Shown here: positions 8,969 through 17,012 of the stretch, piece after piece
Numbering within the stretch: the stretch's first letter is position 1
How the letters are laid out: the number at the start of each line of letters is the position of its first letter
Assembly: GCF_002251855.1 (NCBI RefSeq)
Contig: NZ_NOXW01000022.1
Coordinates: forward strand, 1-64,000
Length of the DNA stretch: 64,000 nt
Direction of reading: 5' to 3'
Origin: Rhodoferax sp. TH121
GTDB lineage: Bacteria > Pseudomonadota > Gammaproteobacteria > Burkholderiales > Burkholderiaceae_C
Program-made: the position numbers and the translations under genes
Notes under the pieces: model-generated
Seen by the model: only the letters and a program-made list of their open reading frames with translations
What the model was told of the DNA's origin: nothing
Databases searched by the model: none

Positions 8969-9007
8969 AAAAGCCGAGTTCTTCAGCAATGGGGGATTCG
9001 GTTTTTT
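8969..9007 (-). terminator. Hairpin terminator after the small HTH gene
   Basis: AAAAGCCGA at 8969-8977 pairs with TCGGTTTTTT at 8998-9007 through a 9-base stem with one G-T pair. It sits just after the stop of the minus-strand HTH gene (9011). The CTTTT on the minus strand gives a modest U-tract, and the plus strand has TTTTTT, so it may work both ways and insulate tnsA from the regulators. Confidence 0.55.
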
Positions 9008-9010
9008 CGT

Positions 9011-9286
9011 TTATGTGTGTTGCTGCCCTTCTTGCGCAGGCGCCCCGGGCCGAGCGGCCTGGAGGCGTTGCGTCAATTCTTGGATATCCATCTTTTTTCC
9101 CTCTTTAAGTCCCAACGCCATGGCGATTTGGTGGCTTTGTCCGCGAAGGCATTTACGCCGACCTTCGAGAACCTGGTAGACCAAGCCTGTCGAAAAGCCC
9201 TGCACACGCGCCCACTCAGCTACTGAAATACCCGTGTCCGCGAAAAGCGCGCGGGCCGAGTCGGTTTCGTGCAATTGGGCATTCAC
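9011..9286 (-). CDS. Small Cro/Ner-like DNA-binding protein
   Basis: A 91-residue protein with a helix-turn-helix around residues 19-60 (ISVAEWARVQGF, STGLVYQVLEGRRK, HQIAMALGL). This type is common in transposable phages and integrative elements, where it acts as a Cro- or Ner-like repressor. It diverges from the XRE regulator across a 94-base control region, forming a two-regulator switch beside the transposition genes. It is followed directly by a hairpin terminator. Regulation of tnsABC is inferred from position. Confidence 0.7.
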   Translation of the reverse strand: MNAQLHETDSARALFADTGISVAEWARVQGFSTGLVYQVLEGRRKCLRGQSHQIAMALGLKEGKKMDIQELTQRLQAARPGAPAQEGQQHT

Positions 9287-9304
9287 GATGGATTGTATTG
9301 AATG

Positions 9305-9342
9305 TTTATAGGAATAGACATGGTAACCAGATTCTTATAGGA
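9305..9342. promoter_or_regulatory. Divergent control region with two CTTATAGGA-type motifs
   Basis: TTTATAGGA at 9305-9313 and CTTATAGGA at 9334-9342 are direct repeats spaced 29 bases apart, start to start, between the two divergent regulator genes. The complement of the same core is in the palindrome at 8845-8860. A fourth copy at 13543-13551 overlaps a ribosome binding site and may be coincidence. Confidence 0.45.
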
Positions 9343-9380
9343 TGCAAATTGTGTTTACTGATCGACAGGAATCTCTACAA

Positions 9381-9845
9381 ATGTCTTCTAAGCCAGAGGT
9401 TTGGGGCGTCCCGCCTGGATTTGGCCAGCGGTTGAAGGAAGAGCGCACGCGTCTGGGGAAGAGCCAGGTTGAGTTTGCGCAGGCGGGGGGCGTTGGCCGC
9501 CTGTCTCAAATTCAGTACGAAGGGGAGACAACGTCTCCGACGACGCGCTACCTGTCAGGGATTGCGAAAGTAGGTGCCGATTTGACGTATCTGCTGCTTG
9601 GTGCCCGATCGAACATCGCCAAACTAACGTTGGCGCAAGAGGAGCGTATCGAGAGGTTGGCCTTTGATTTGGTCGAAAACTACGCCAAAACCCAACCAGG
9701 CGGGCAATTGGGTGCGGAGAGTCGGCACATTCTGTATCGCGTCTTCAGAAGCAGTCTGATGCAAGTGGAGGCCGGTGCTTTGCCGGCAGATTTCGATCCT
9801 GCATCCCTCATACCTAGTTACCAGGTAACCAGCATCCAGGAGTAA
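9381..9845 (+). CDS. XRE-family repressor of the Tn7-like module
   Basis: A 154-residue protein. The N-terminal XRE helix-turn-helix spans about residues 10-65 (FGQRLKEERTRLGKSQVEFA ... SGIAKVGADLTYLLLG), and a helical C-terminal part probably dimerises. The ATG at 9381 is preferred to one at 9342, which has its AGG directly against the start and no proper spacing; AGGA lies 10 bases before 9381. The stop is 3 bases before tniQ1, so the regulator and both tniQ genes probably share a transcript. A phage-repressor-like role over transposition is an inference. Confidence 0.72.
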   Translation: MSSKPEVWGVPPGFGQRLKEERTRLGKSQVEFAQAGGVGRLSQIQYEGETTSPTTRYLSGIAKVGADLTYLLLGARSNIAKLTLAQEERIERLAFDLVENYAKTQPGGQLGAESRHILYRVFRSSLMQVEAGALPADFDPASLIPSYQVTSIQE

Positions 9846-9848
9846 ACA

Positions 9849-11348
9849 ATGAAACAAGATCAAAACCATCAACCGAAGCTTTTGATCTTGCGCAAGGCGC
9901 TGGATACGGCCAAGGTGGCGGGGCACACGATAGAAGAGTTTGCACGCAACGTTGCGGCGGATCTCGCCGAAAGTGGGAAGCATGTGGGCCACCCGAAACC
10001 TCGCCCGAGTCAGCCAGTACTGCCCGGAGAAGACATAGAACTGGTGATTCCCAGGATTCAGCCCAACGAATTGCTTCACGGTTGGCGAGGTCGCGTGGCG
10101 ACGAACAACTGCCTGAAGGCTGCCAAAAAGGTGGATTCCGTACTGTTGAACTGGGCCCGCAAGGAGTCATTGGTCACGGATGAGAACGCGGGCTTTGTGC
10201 AGTGCGCCGCATATGCGCTGGGCGTCACCCAGCAAGAGCTGATCCGGGACCACACACTCACGCCCTACTTCTCAGCCCTGTGCAACATGAAGCCGAACAA
10301 GCCAGGTGAACCAGGTAAACGTCAGCAGACAAGCTTGCAACAAGCACACTTGCGCATAGACGTGAAAATGGCCATGTTTTGTCCTGAATGCGCAAGGGAA
10401 GATATTGGCTCGCGAGGGCTCCCGTTCTCGTACTGGCGGCGAGGCCACCATTTGGCCGGCGTGGTCAGCTGCAGCACACATGCCGTTCCTTTGTTGGTGG
10501 CTGGTGACGATTCATGCTTTGATCGTTGTCCAGACCATTACTTATCTGAATTCAATACGGAGAGTGCCCGGCCTCTCGATGAATCCGCTCAAGCCATATT
10601 GCTTCGCTACGCCAGAATCTCCGAAGAAATTCTCGAAAGCGCGCCGAACATTGATAGCGCAGCCGCTTCATGCCTCATCAGAGAACGGGCGAAAGCGATC
10701 GGGCTTCGCAGCATCAAGGGTGGAAACCGTAAGACACTGAGTACCCACTTGATGGATCTGCTGCCCTTGGAGTGGTTGGAGCAGACGTTTCCGCGTATCC
10801 ATTGGAAGCGCGACAAGTACATCTCCACCATTGACGGCATTTGCATGCCACTAGTCACCAGGTACACCACGGCCATGCTGTGCCTGTTGGCAGCCGTCTT
10901 GTATGACGACGCAGATCGTGCGCTCGTTGAACTCATGGGCAGTTCTCGCAAGAGTCGCGAACCATTCTTGGGATTTGATTTCTGGGCGAGTCGCGAGATT
11001 TTTGATTCCTATTGTCTTTACAAGGGTGTCGTGAATCAAATGGCTGAAGCAATCGGATTACCGGCCAGCACCGTATCCGTGGGGCTACTGAACCAAGGGT
11101 TGCCAGGTCTTGGTGGAAGAGCTGCGCCGATGCGATCTGCTTTGCGGGCGTTTTATGTTGGTGAATCGATAGAAACATCGTGCGAGCTGGCTGGCGTGCC
11201 CAAAGAGGCATTCATAGAGTTGTTGCGGAGCACCGGTTCCCGCTTGGCGAAAGCGTTGGATCGAATGTCGGATGCAGATGAAAGGATTCCCGGAAAGCAG
11301 GACGTGGCGGAGTCGCCATCATTCGATCCAATCGCTCAACCGAAGTAA
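9849..11348 (+). CDS. tniQ: TniQ-family target selector 1
   Basis: A 499-residue TniQ/TnsD-family protein. A zinc-finger-like set C178-x2-C181 and C208-x2-H211 (FCPECARED ... YWRRGHHLAGVVSCSTH) is the family hallmark. The first 170 residues are unusual for TniQ and the C-terminal 250 residues are helical. TniQ proteins bind the target DNA or a guide complex and recruit TnsC. AGGAG lies 7 bases before the start, and the gene follows the XRE regulator by 3 bases. It differs strongly from the second TniQ, so the two probably recognise different targets. Confidence 0.78.
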   Translation: MKQDQNHQPKLLILRKALDTAKVAGHTIEEFARNVAADLAESGKHVGHPKPRPSQPVLPGEDIELVIPRIQPNELLHGWRGRVATNNCLKAAKKVDSVLLNWARKESLVTDENAGFVQCAAYALGVTQQELIRDHTLTPYFSALCNMKPNKPGEPGKRQQTSLQQAHLRIDVKMAMFCPECAREDIGSRGLPFSYWRRGHHLAGVVSCSTHAVPLLVAGDDSCFDRCPDHYLSEFNTESARPLDESAQAILLRYARISEEILESAPNIDSAAASCLIRERAKAIGLRSIKGGNRKTLSTHLMDLLPLEWLEQTFPRIHWKRDKYISTIDGICMPLVTRYTTAMLCLLAAVLYDDADRALVELMGSSRKSREPFLGFDFWASREIFDSYCLYKGVVNQMAEAIGLPASTVSVGLLNQGLPGLGGRAAPMRSALRAFYVGESIETSCELAGVPKEAFIELLRSTGSRLAKALDRMSDADERIPGKQDVAESPSFDPIAQPK

Positions 11349-11415
11349 GGTTCAAGCAAATCCAGCTTAGGTTCATGCCCTACCGTATGAACACGCTGCC
11401 TGTGTCCACTGGACA

Positions 11416-12945
11416 ATGCGCATGACCAAGAGCGCCGCGCCCAGCACTGAATACCCAGGCCTTTTTAGTCCTCACCAAGAGCCACTCCCTGGCGCATTGG
11501 ATGGTGAGCTGCTCTACAGTTGGTGTGCGCGATTTCATCGCCTCAGTGGAAACTCGAAGGCAAGTACAACCAGCCAAATGCTCTTTGGACACGCGACTAC
11601 GGGATTACGTCACGACTTCCCAGGTCAACTTGGCTATTTCGGGGCGGCAACTGGAGGACATCTCGGCACTTTGCAGGAGATCGTGCAGGCACGGACACAG
11701 TTTGCGCTGCACGCACTTTTTTTGGATGAATCCACGCGGCGAGCGACGGAAAGCGTTTTCCAAGGGAATGACCGAAGTCAGCTCAGCCGAACTCTGGGCC
11801 TCAGTCGCAGCGGGCAGGTGTCGCTAACGCCATTGAAGGCGTGCCCGGCATGTATAGGCGAAGATCGCGGAACTGTTCTGACGGGTTGGTGGCGCATGGA
11901 TCACCAATGGCCGAGCATGTATGCCTGTCTGAAACATCGTTGTCTGCTCAACGTCATGGCGAATCAAGGGCGCGCGCACTGGCTCCAAGAGTGGTATCTG
12001 CCAGTTGAGTTGCGGGAAGACCAGTGGGCAGAACACACAGAGATGGGGCAGTCGCAAGTGGAGCGCTTGATCCATATTGCGCGGTGGACGGAAGCGCTTC
12101 TCCATCAGCGAGACATCTACTTCGACGCAACACTGTTGCGCCACGTCTATTTGTACCAGGCGAAGGCGCGTGGTTGGATGACATGGGATGGGGCGCTACG
12201 TTTCGCGACTCTGCGTGCCGCCTTTGCAGACTCACACCGGGGTTTGGAAGCACTGCCGGGGTGGGAATTTATCAAAGAAGTAGGTTCGGTCAATGGGGGA
12301 TTTCTGGGACTGTTGCTGAGAAAGCATCCAGGGCGGCGGCATCCACTCAAGCATGTGCTGCTGATGGCGTTTCTCTATGAAGAACCATTGGATTTCTATG
12401 CCCAGTATGAAAACTCCAAGTTGATACTGGAGACTGAGGGTCCAGCTGCACTGGATCGGCGGCTGACGGACATGCAATCACGTCTGATTGAAATGGTGGA
12501 GAGTGAAGGCAAGTCGGCAAATGCATCGTGTCTTGAACTTGGTATCCCAACCACCCAAGGACTTCGACTGCTGACCAGAAAGAATGTTGCTGTTCATCGA
12601 CGCCCGCGAATACTGACAGATGCACTGAAGGCAGAGCTGGAGGCGCTACTGCGCGCTGGTACAGAACGCGATGAAATCGCACGTCGGTTGAAACTGAGAA
12701 AAGCCTATGTGAAAGACTATTTGGCTACACAGCCAGAGCTTCGGAATGCGTGGGAGCAAGCAGCCAAAGTCCAGCTGGCGGCGCGCTATCGAGCCCATTT
12801 TCTGAGAGTCTTGGAAGACAACCCAGATGTGCCGATTAAGCGGATACGGCGAATTGGTGGCAATGGTTTTGAATGGCTGTACAGGAATGATCGAGAGTGG
12901 CTGGCGGAGAACTTGCCGGGAATTTGGCGCAGGCCAGAAACTTGA
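11416..12945 (+). CDS. tniQ: TniQ/TnsD-type target selector 2
   Basis: A 509-residue TnsD-like protein. The N-terminus has the classic TniQ opening (PGALDGELLYSWCARFHRLS, then SQMLFG), missing from the first copy. The zinc motif is C143-x2-C146 and C171-x2-H174 (KACPACIGED ... YACLKH). The C-terminal half contains HTH-like stretches (ERDEIARRLKLRKAYVKDYL) and ends WLAENLPGIWRR, as in TnsD proteins that read a specific attachment site. It lies 67 bases after tniQ1. An in-frame ATG two codons in (11422) is an alternative start. Which chromosomal site it uses cannot be read from this window. Confidence 0.82.
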   Translation: MRMTKSAAPSTEYPGLFSPHQEPLPGALDGELLYSWCARFHRLSGNSKASTTSQMLFGHATTGLRHDFPGQLGYFGAATGGHLGTLQEIVQARTQFALHALFLDESTRRATESVFQGNDRSQLSRTLGLSRSGQVSLTPLKACPACIGEDRGTVLTGWWRMDHQWPSMYACLKHRCLLNVMANQGRAHWLQEWYLPVELREDQWAEHTEMGQSQVERLIHIARWTEALLHQRDIYFDATLLRHVYLYQAKARGWMTWDGALRFATLRAAFADSHRGLEALPGWEFIKEVGSVNGGFLGLLLRKHPGRRHPLKHVLLMAFLYEEPLDFYAQYENSKLILETEGPAALDRRLTDMQSRLIEMVESEGKSANASCLELGIPTTQGLRLLTRKNVAVHRRPRILTDALKAELEALLRAGTERDEIARRLKLRKAYVKDYLATQPELRNAWEQAAKVQLAARYRAHFLRVLEDNPDVPIKRIRRIGGNGFEWLYRNDREWLAENLPGIWRRPET

Positions 12946-13021
12946 GTGTTCTACTATCTCACCCATTGCTATGCGGGCTGCACCAAACGCCTTACAAGTG
13001 AATGAGTAGTATTTCATCGTC

Positions 13022-13520
13022 ATGAAATATCGTAACTACTACCTGAACCATCGCAACCCACAAAGCCACGAACGAGGCTATATACGAGCGTGGTTTTCTC
13101 ACATATCTGCAAATGGGCCCGGCTCACCATCTGTTTGCCCATGCCAGTCTTCTGGCGCATCTGCTGGTTCCTTACCCAGAAGTACGCATTGTGCTGAGCA
13201 CATCCTGGGTGCTGAAGTACGGATACGAAGACACGGCCGAGCGGTTACCGCATGCGCTACGGGAGCGTGTCATCGGCGCGACCTATCACAGCGCCATGCA
13301 CAAGGACGACTTCCGCACACTACCCCGCTGGCAGCAGATAGTTCAGGACTATGGTCGCCGCAAACCGTCAGCTTGGATTGCACTGGATGATGACCATGAA
13401 GGTTGGCCCGACCCGCTGAGGGACAACTATGTCATGACTGATCCCGTGGAAGGTCTGAGCAAACCGTCCGTCTTGCAAGATTTGCAGATGAAGCTGCGTC
13501 AGCACTTTGAGCCGGTATAG
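13022..13520 (+). pseudogene. HAD-like hydrolase gene missing its catalytic N-terminus
   Basis: The frame ending at 13520 (135 residues from the ATG at 13113) matches the C-terminal part of small HAD-domain proteins: hydrophobic LLVPYPEVRIVLSTSW, then RVIGATYH, then WIALDDD and a terminal VMTDPVEGL. The family should begin with a DxDGVLH catalytic motif. In the same frame, similarity continues upstream of 13113 (NEAIYERGFLTYLQ) but then hits a stop. The normal-looking start MKYRNYYL lies at 13022 in another frame, with no DxD after it. I read this as a frameshifted or rearranged gene lacking nucleophile residues. Confidence 0.6.
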
Positions 13521-13558
13521 CCATTCAGTTTGTAGCCATCACCTTATAGGAGGCAGTC

Positions 13559-13936
13559 ATGGTTGAGCATTTCAAGACAGACGCTAGTAAGAAACCAGTC
13601 TCGGATGTCCTGGTGCCAGATGACTATCCTCGTGATCCCTATCCTGCCGCGTTAGGTGGAGCCCAGCCAAAGTTCGCGGCCAGACTCATTGATGGACGTT
13701 ACGTCGTTGGCCTGACCGATGAATAGCGTCAGGAGTGGTATCTCCATTGCGCTAGCTGGGTCGAGACACTGGTTATCTATGTACCCAACAAGCGGCTCCG
13801 AAGACCTGACATGTCTATGGAGGATGTCCTGCAGTACGTCCATGCAGGAATTCGCAGCGAGCGTGGCGACCTCGGCGAGGTCGAGTTGGACTGGAACATG
13901 GCCAAGCTGCGTGCCCGAGTCCTGCCCAATGGCTGA
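13559..13936 (+). pseudogene. Small conserved gene interrupted by an in-frame TAG
   Basis: AGGAGG at 13548-13553 precedes the ATG at 13559. The frame reads 55 residues (MVEHFKTDASKKP ... LGGAQPKFAARLIDGRYV VGLTDE) to a TAG at 13724-13726. It then continues without a stop for 69 more codons (RQEWYLHCASWVETLV ... ELDWNMAKLRARVLPNG) to TGA at 13936. The whole 125-codon frame reads like one protein of a small family seen near mobile genes (GGAQPK, GRYV-GL, then a helical C-terminal half); the amber probably replaces a Glu codon. It follows the HAD-like gene, and both look decayed. Confidence 0.6.
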
Positions 13937-13953
13937 GATGGGCATGCTTTTTT
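13923..13953 (+). terminator. Hairpin with T-run
   Basis: TGCCCA at 13923-13928 pairs with TGGGCA at 13939-13944, followed by TGCTTTTTT. It overlaps the end of the amber-interrupted gene and probably ends its transcript. Confidence 0.5.
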
Positions 13954-14045
13954 AAGTAAGTCCGGGACGACGTACACGAGCGAGTTAGCGCATTCATAGC
14001 CACCCGATTCAACAGAGTTTGATCCAGTGGATTTGATTTTCCACA

Positions 14046-14065
14046 ATGGCTTCAAAAGAAGCCAT
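14046..14065. promoter_or_regulatory. Perfect inverted repeat before the HipB-like gene
   Basis: ATGGCTTC-AAAA-GAAGCCAT is a perfect 8-base inverted repeat 47 bases before the regulator start. A partial third copy (AATGGCTTTATTTTG) lies just downstream near 14086. It is a likely operator for the adjacent HTH protein, since HipB-type regulators usually repress their own promoter. Confidence 0.45.
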
Positions 14066-14111
14066 AAAGGTCTGTTTGCCTGATTAATGGCTTTATTTTG
14101 AACCCTTGTAT

Positions 14112-14408
14112 ATGACAGCCAACACCATTGAAGAATTCGAAATGGATATAGGAGAGCAGATCAAGTCGCTGCGGTTGAAGCAGAACATTGATCGAGCTAC
14201 ATTGGCATTACGTGCGGGCTGCAGCGTCAGCGCCTTGAAGAATCTAGAAAATGGGTCTGGCTCCACCCTGCACACGCTCATTGCGGTCGTTCGGGCCTTG
14301 GGCCGGGGAGACTGGCTGCGAAACGTCGCCCCCATGGCCACAATCAGCCCTTTGAACATGCTTAAGACTGGACAGACCCGCCAGCGTGCCCGTCCTTCTA
14401 TCAAGTAA
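14112..14408 (+). CDS. Orphan HipB-like XRE regulator
   Basis: A 98-residue XRE-type protein: IGEQIKSLRLKQNIDRATLA, AGCSVSALKNLENG, then LIAVVRALGRGDWL and a basic tail. This architecture is that of HipB-like antitoxins that precede hipA. The ATG at 14112 is chosen over an upstream TTG at 14106. No hipA-like kinase follows; the next gene is on the other strand. It is therefore an orphan antitoxin or a stand-alone regulator. Confidence 0.7.
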   Translation: MTANTIEEFEMDIGEQIKSLRLKQNIDRATLALRAGCSVSALKNLENGSGSTLHTLIAVVRALGRGDWLRNVAPMATISPLNMLKTGQTRQRARPSIK

Positions 14409-14622
14409 GCCCACCCCATAACTTACCCAACTAAAGCCAGATCGCCATGTGCTACCAACTGGTTCTCGCTGGGTCATGGCTAGCAAAGGCGCATAACTTA
14501 GTATTTGATTGAGTCTTAGCGACAGGTCTGGGCCATTTACCGTCTTTGGCCAATCACCGGTTGCAGAAATCCCAAGCAGCTCGGCTGAAAGTCGATATGT
14601 CCACGACGTGGCTCACATCCAG

Positions 14623-15378
14623 TCAAGAGGAATCTTTCTTGTATGGATCCTGATCAAGGGTATCGAGCTCCTTCACTTCCACTACCATTCCGAGGGTCTT
14701 GTACCAAGTTGCCAAAGGTTGTAGCAACCGGTCAGCCGGAGTGGCGCTCAATCCTTGTTGCATGTTGTCCAGTCCGCGGACGACCAAGTAAACACCTGCA
14801 GTCAGAAGTGCGATCAGAAGATTTGGGTCTGTAGGCGCCGCTGAGTGCGTTCCCGTAGAGACTTCGATGTACTTATACGTGGCAATCGAAATGCCAGCGG
14901 CGACTTCTGTCAAACCGTAGGTTGCTCTGTATCGAACACGAAATAGAAACAGCACTAGTCCAATTAGAAATACTGCCATACCGACAAGGAGTGGACCTGA
15001 ATAGGGCCGGTCCCACTGCTGGATTAGCCATCTCAAAAAATCGTAGGCTGAGGCTACTAAGGAGTAGTAGAGTGCGCCACCGATCGCCGCTCCTGCAATC
15101 AGATGGACCAACATCAAAATCCGAAGCCAGACCTTAATCTGCTTAGATTTCCGCCAAGTGGAAAACCATAAGTTACCTACGGCGAGCATTAGCGGGATTC
15201 CAAAAATCCAGCCATATCGCAAGTACTCAGCCGCAGTTCGAGTTGTCGCGGCGTGATAAATCGCCCATAGGGTCATCACCCCAACAATGATGAACAGTGG
15301 AATCGGGGTTCCGACTCCAAGATAATAGAAGTACCCATGTTTGATGGGGGCGTTTTTGGGATAGTCTGGATTGTTCAA
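14623..15378 (-). CDS. Multi-pass membrane protein, unknown
   Basis: A 251-residue protein with about six hydrophobic segments: roughly residues 24-43, 55-67, 85-107, 127-146, 155-170 and 184-200. Its cytosolic tail is charged (VVEVKELDTLDQDPYKKD). No family is recognised. It lies 50 bases downstream of a second unknown membrane-anchored protein on the same strand, so the two may form an operon. A role in phage defence is possible given the HNH gene upstream but cannot be shown. Confidence 0.55.
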   Translation of the reverse strand: MNNPDYPKNAPIKHGYFYYLGVGTPIPLFIIVGVMTLWAIYHAATTRTAAEYLRYGWIFGIPLMLAVGNLWFSTWRKSKQIKVWLRILMLVHLIAGAAIGGALYYSLVASAYDFLRWLIQQWDRPYSGPLLVGMAVFLIGLVLFLFRVRYRATYGLTEVAAGISIATYKYIEVSTGTHSAAPTDPNLLIALLTAGVYLVVRGLDNMQQGLSATPADRLLQPLATWYKTLGMVVEVKELDTLDQDPYKKDSS

Positions 15379-15427
15379 TTCTTCCCCCTGAATAGAGGCG
15401 ACTTCGAGGTGCGATGGAAATCCATAT

Positions 15428-16153
15428 CTAGGGACTTGTTGCTCTTGGCCCTTGAATGCTCTGAAAGTATGTTTCTAGGAAATCACTAATGTCTGTATCG
15501 AGTTCAGTAAATGCCTCTCGATTGCCCTGGCGACTCAATTGCGCTCGACATTTCCAATAGGTCCATACGCCGCAATGCCACGCAACCAGCAAAACCGAAC
15601 GCCGAAGTTCCCGCACTGCAATGGCGTGTATGAAGTCATCCGCTTCGATGCTTAGAAACTTTCGCCCTTGTATGGATTCTTCACTTCCGTCATTGAGTTC
15701 ACGTTCCATATAGTCGCGGACAAATTTTGAAGGCTTGTCCAAGCCCTCCTTGCCTTTGAGCTGAAAAGCCAACAGTGGATTTTCTTTTGCAAGATCCTCA
15801 AGAGCCTTGAGAAACGGTGGGCCAATAATCAGTGCCGTCTGTTCGATTTCCGTGACTGCAGTATTCCGTATCAGATTTGAGAGGGCTGCCTCAAGTGCCT
15901 TATGGTTCTCCTCTGAAAGGACTAAACCTCGTTTCTTCAAAACTTCGTTGCATTTTCGTAGGTAGTTTTTTGGAAAATCTGTTACGCCCTCGTTCCATCG
16001 CGCAATGTGATGATGCATTTCCAGAACGTGATACAACACCACTCGGGTAGCACGACGATGCTCATAGCGAATCTTCGCAAAATACGTCCAAGCAGCAAAC
16101 AGGGCACTGAGCGCAGTTCCCAGTACCCCCAAAATTTTGGCATCTATGTCCAC
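15428..16153 (-). CDS. Membrane-anchored protein, unknown
   Basis: A 241-residue protein with one N-terminal transmembrane segment (about residues 7-25, ILGVLGTALSALFAAWTYF) followed by a basic stretch and a mostly helical cytosolic domain. No motif is recognised. The anchor-plus-helical-domain layout resembles small inner-membrane sensor or effector proteins. It lies between the unknown membrane protein (50-base gap) and the HNH nuclease gene (85-base gap), all on the minus strand. Confidence 0.5.
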   Translation of the reverse strand: MDIDAKILGVLGTALSALFAAWTYFAKIRYEHRRATRVVLYHVLEMHHHIARWNEGVTDFPKNYLRKCNEVLKKRGLVLSEENHKALEAALSNLIRNTAVTEIEQTALIIGPPFLKALEDLAKENPLLAFQLKGKEGLDKPSKFVRDYMERELNDGSEESIQGRKFLSIEADDFIHAIAVRELRRSVLLVAWHCGVWTYWKCRAQLSRQGNREAFTELDTDISDFLETYFQSIQGPRATSP

Positions 16154-16238
16154 GTTTTTCCTTCTATCTCATTTGGGCATTGCAGCGATTAAACGGATTC
16201 AAATAACAACCTTTGGCTTGTAGATTGCCCCAATCGCA

Positions 16239-17012
16239 CTAGTTGGAGGGGCGTTTTCTTGCATAGGCATGAAGCTGTTTATTGAGTGCATCCTTGTTTG
16301 GTGAGTAGTGTGCATCACGGTGGCAATTAGGGCAAAGCGCCACACAGTTAGTCACCCTGTCACTTTTTGCAATTCCAAGAATGTGGTGCACATCTAGGAA
16401 ACTCTTGTATCGGAGTTGTTCGGAGCATCCCTTTCGCTCGCACTTTTCCCCGGACTTCTTCAGCACATCTTCACGCACCTTCCTGTCCCGCGGGAAATAG
16501 TGCCCGGGACCAGTCGGCTTGCTATGACCTTCATCACGTCCCAGTTCCGGGGCGCCGACATCTGCGAGGTCATCTTGAACGTCTGGCTCCGAGTGAAGGG
16601 CTACAACGGATAGATCTTGTGCCCACCACATCCCGCCTTCATGCACCAAGGTCTTTGGCGTAAGCCTAGGTTCAAACCGCCCTATGGATGACGGGTCCCG
16701 CCCCGCTCCCGTTTTCCCCACTGATGCCTGCCAGATTGGGAACGTGAACAGTGCATAGCCCTCTTCAGCAACACGCGACAAATGTTCGATAGCTTGGGGG
16801 TAGCCTGGTTGACGACGGGCCTTGGTTGAACCTTTGGGAATGCGCGTTGCCCAGTGCTCATCTAGTATCAAGTGTCGCCCGGCAATATGATGGCTATCCT
16901 CCTGCCAGGCGCCAAAGATCACAAAACGTTGCGTCTTGTTCACGAATGACCAACTCCAGGTCCAGTTCTTGCAGGTGGCACCGTAGCTTTCTATGAAGGT
17001 CGTTCTACGCAT
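16239..17012 (-). CDS. HNH endonuclease with unassigned N-terminal domain
   Basis: A 257-residue protein. The C-terminal 67 residues form an HNH zinc-finger nuclease: C191 and C196 (CERKGC), HH at about 209-210 (LDVHHI), N-C at 222 and the CPNCHRDAH zinc/catalytic end. This type occurs in McrA-like restriction enzymes. The N-terminal 185 residues contain several aromatic beta-like stretches (NWTWSWSFV, RFVIFGAW, YALFTFPIW) that might read modified DNA, but I cannot assign them. It is the first of three minus-strand genes in the accessory region. A restriction-like defence role is inferred. Confidence 0.65.
   Translation of the reverse strand: MRRTTFIESYGATCKNWTWSWSFVNKTQRFVIFGAWQEDSHHIAGRHLILDEHWATRIPKGSTKARRQPGYPQAIEHLSRVAEEGYALFTFPIWQASVGKTGAGRDPSSIGRFEPRLTPKTLVHEGGMWWAQDLSVVALHSEPDVQDDLADVGAPELGRDEGHSKPTGPGHYFPRDRKVREDVLKKSGEKCERKGCSEQLRYKSFLDVHHILGIAKSDRVTNCVALCPNCHRDAHYSPNKDALNKQLHAYARKRPSN

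Noticed and set aside
13543-13551. A fourth CTTATAGGA motif as an operator
   Set aside because: It overlaps the AGGAGG ribosome binding site of the following gene, so the match may be accidental.
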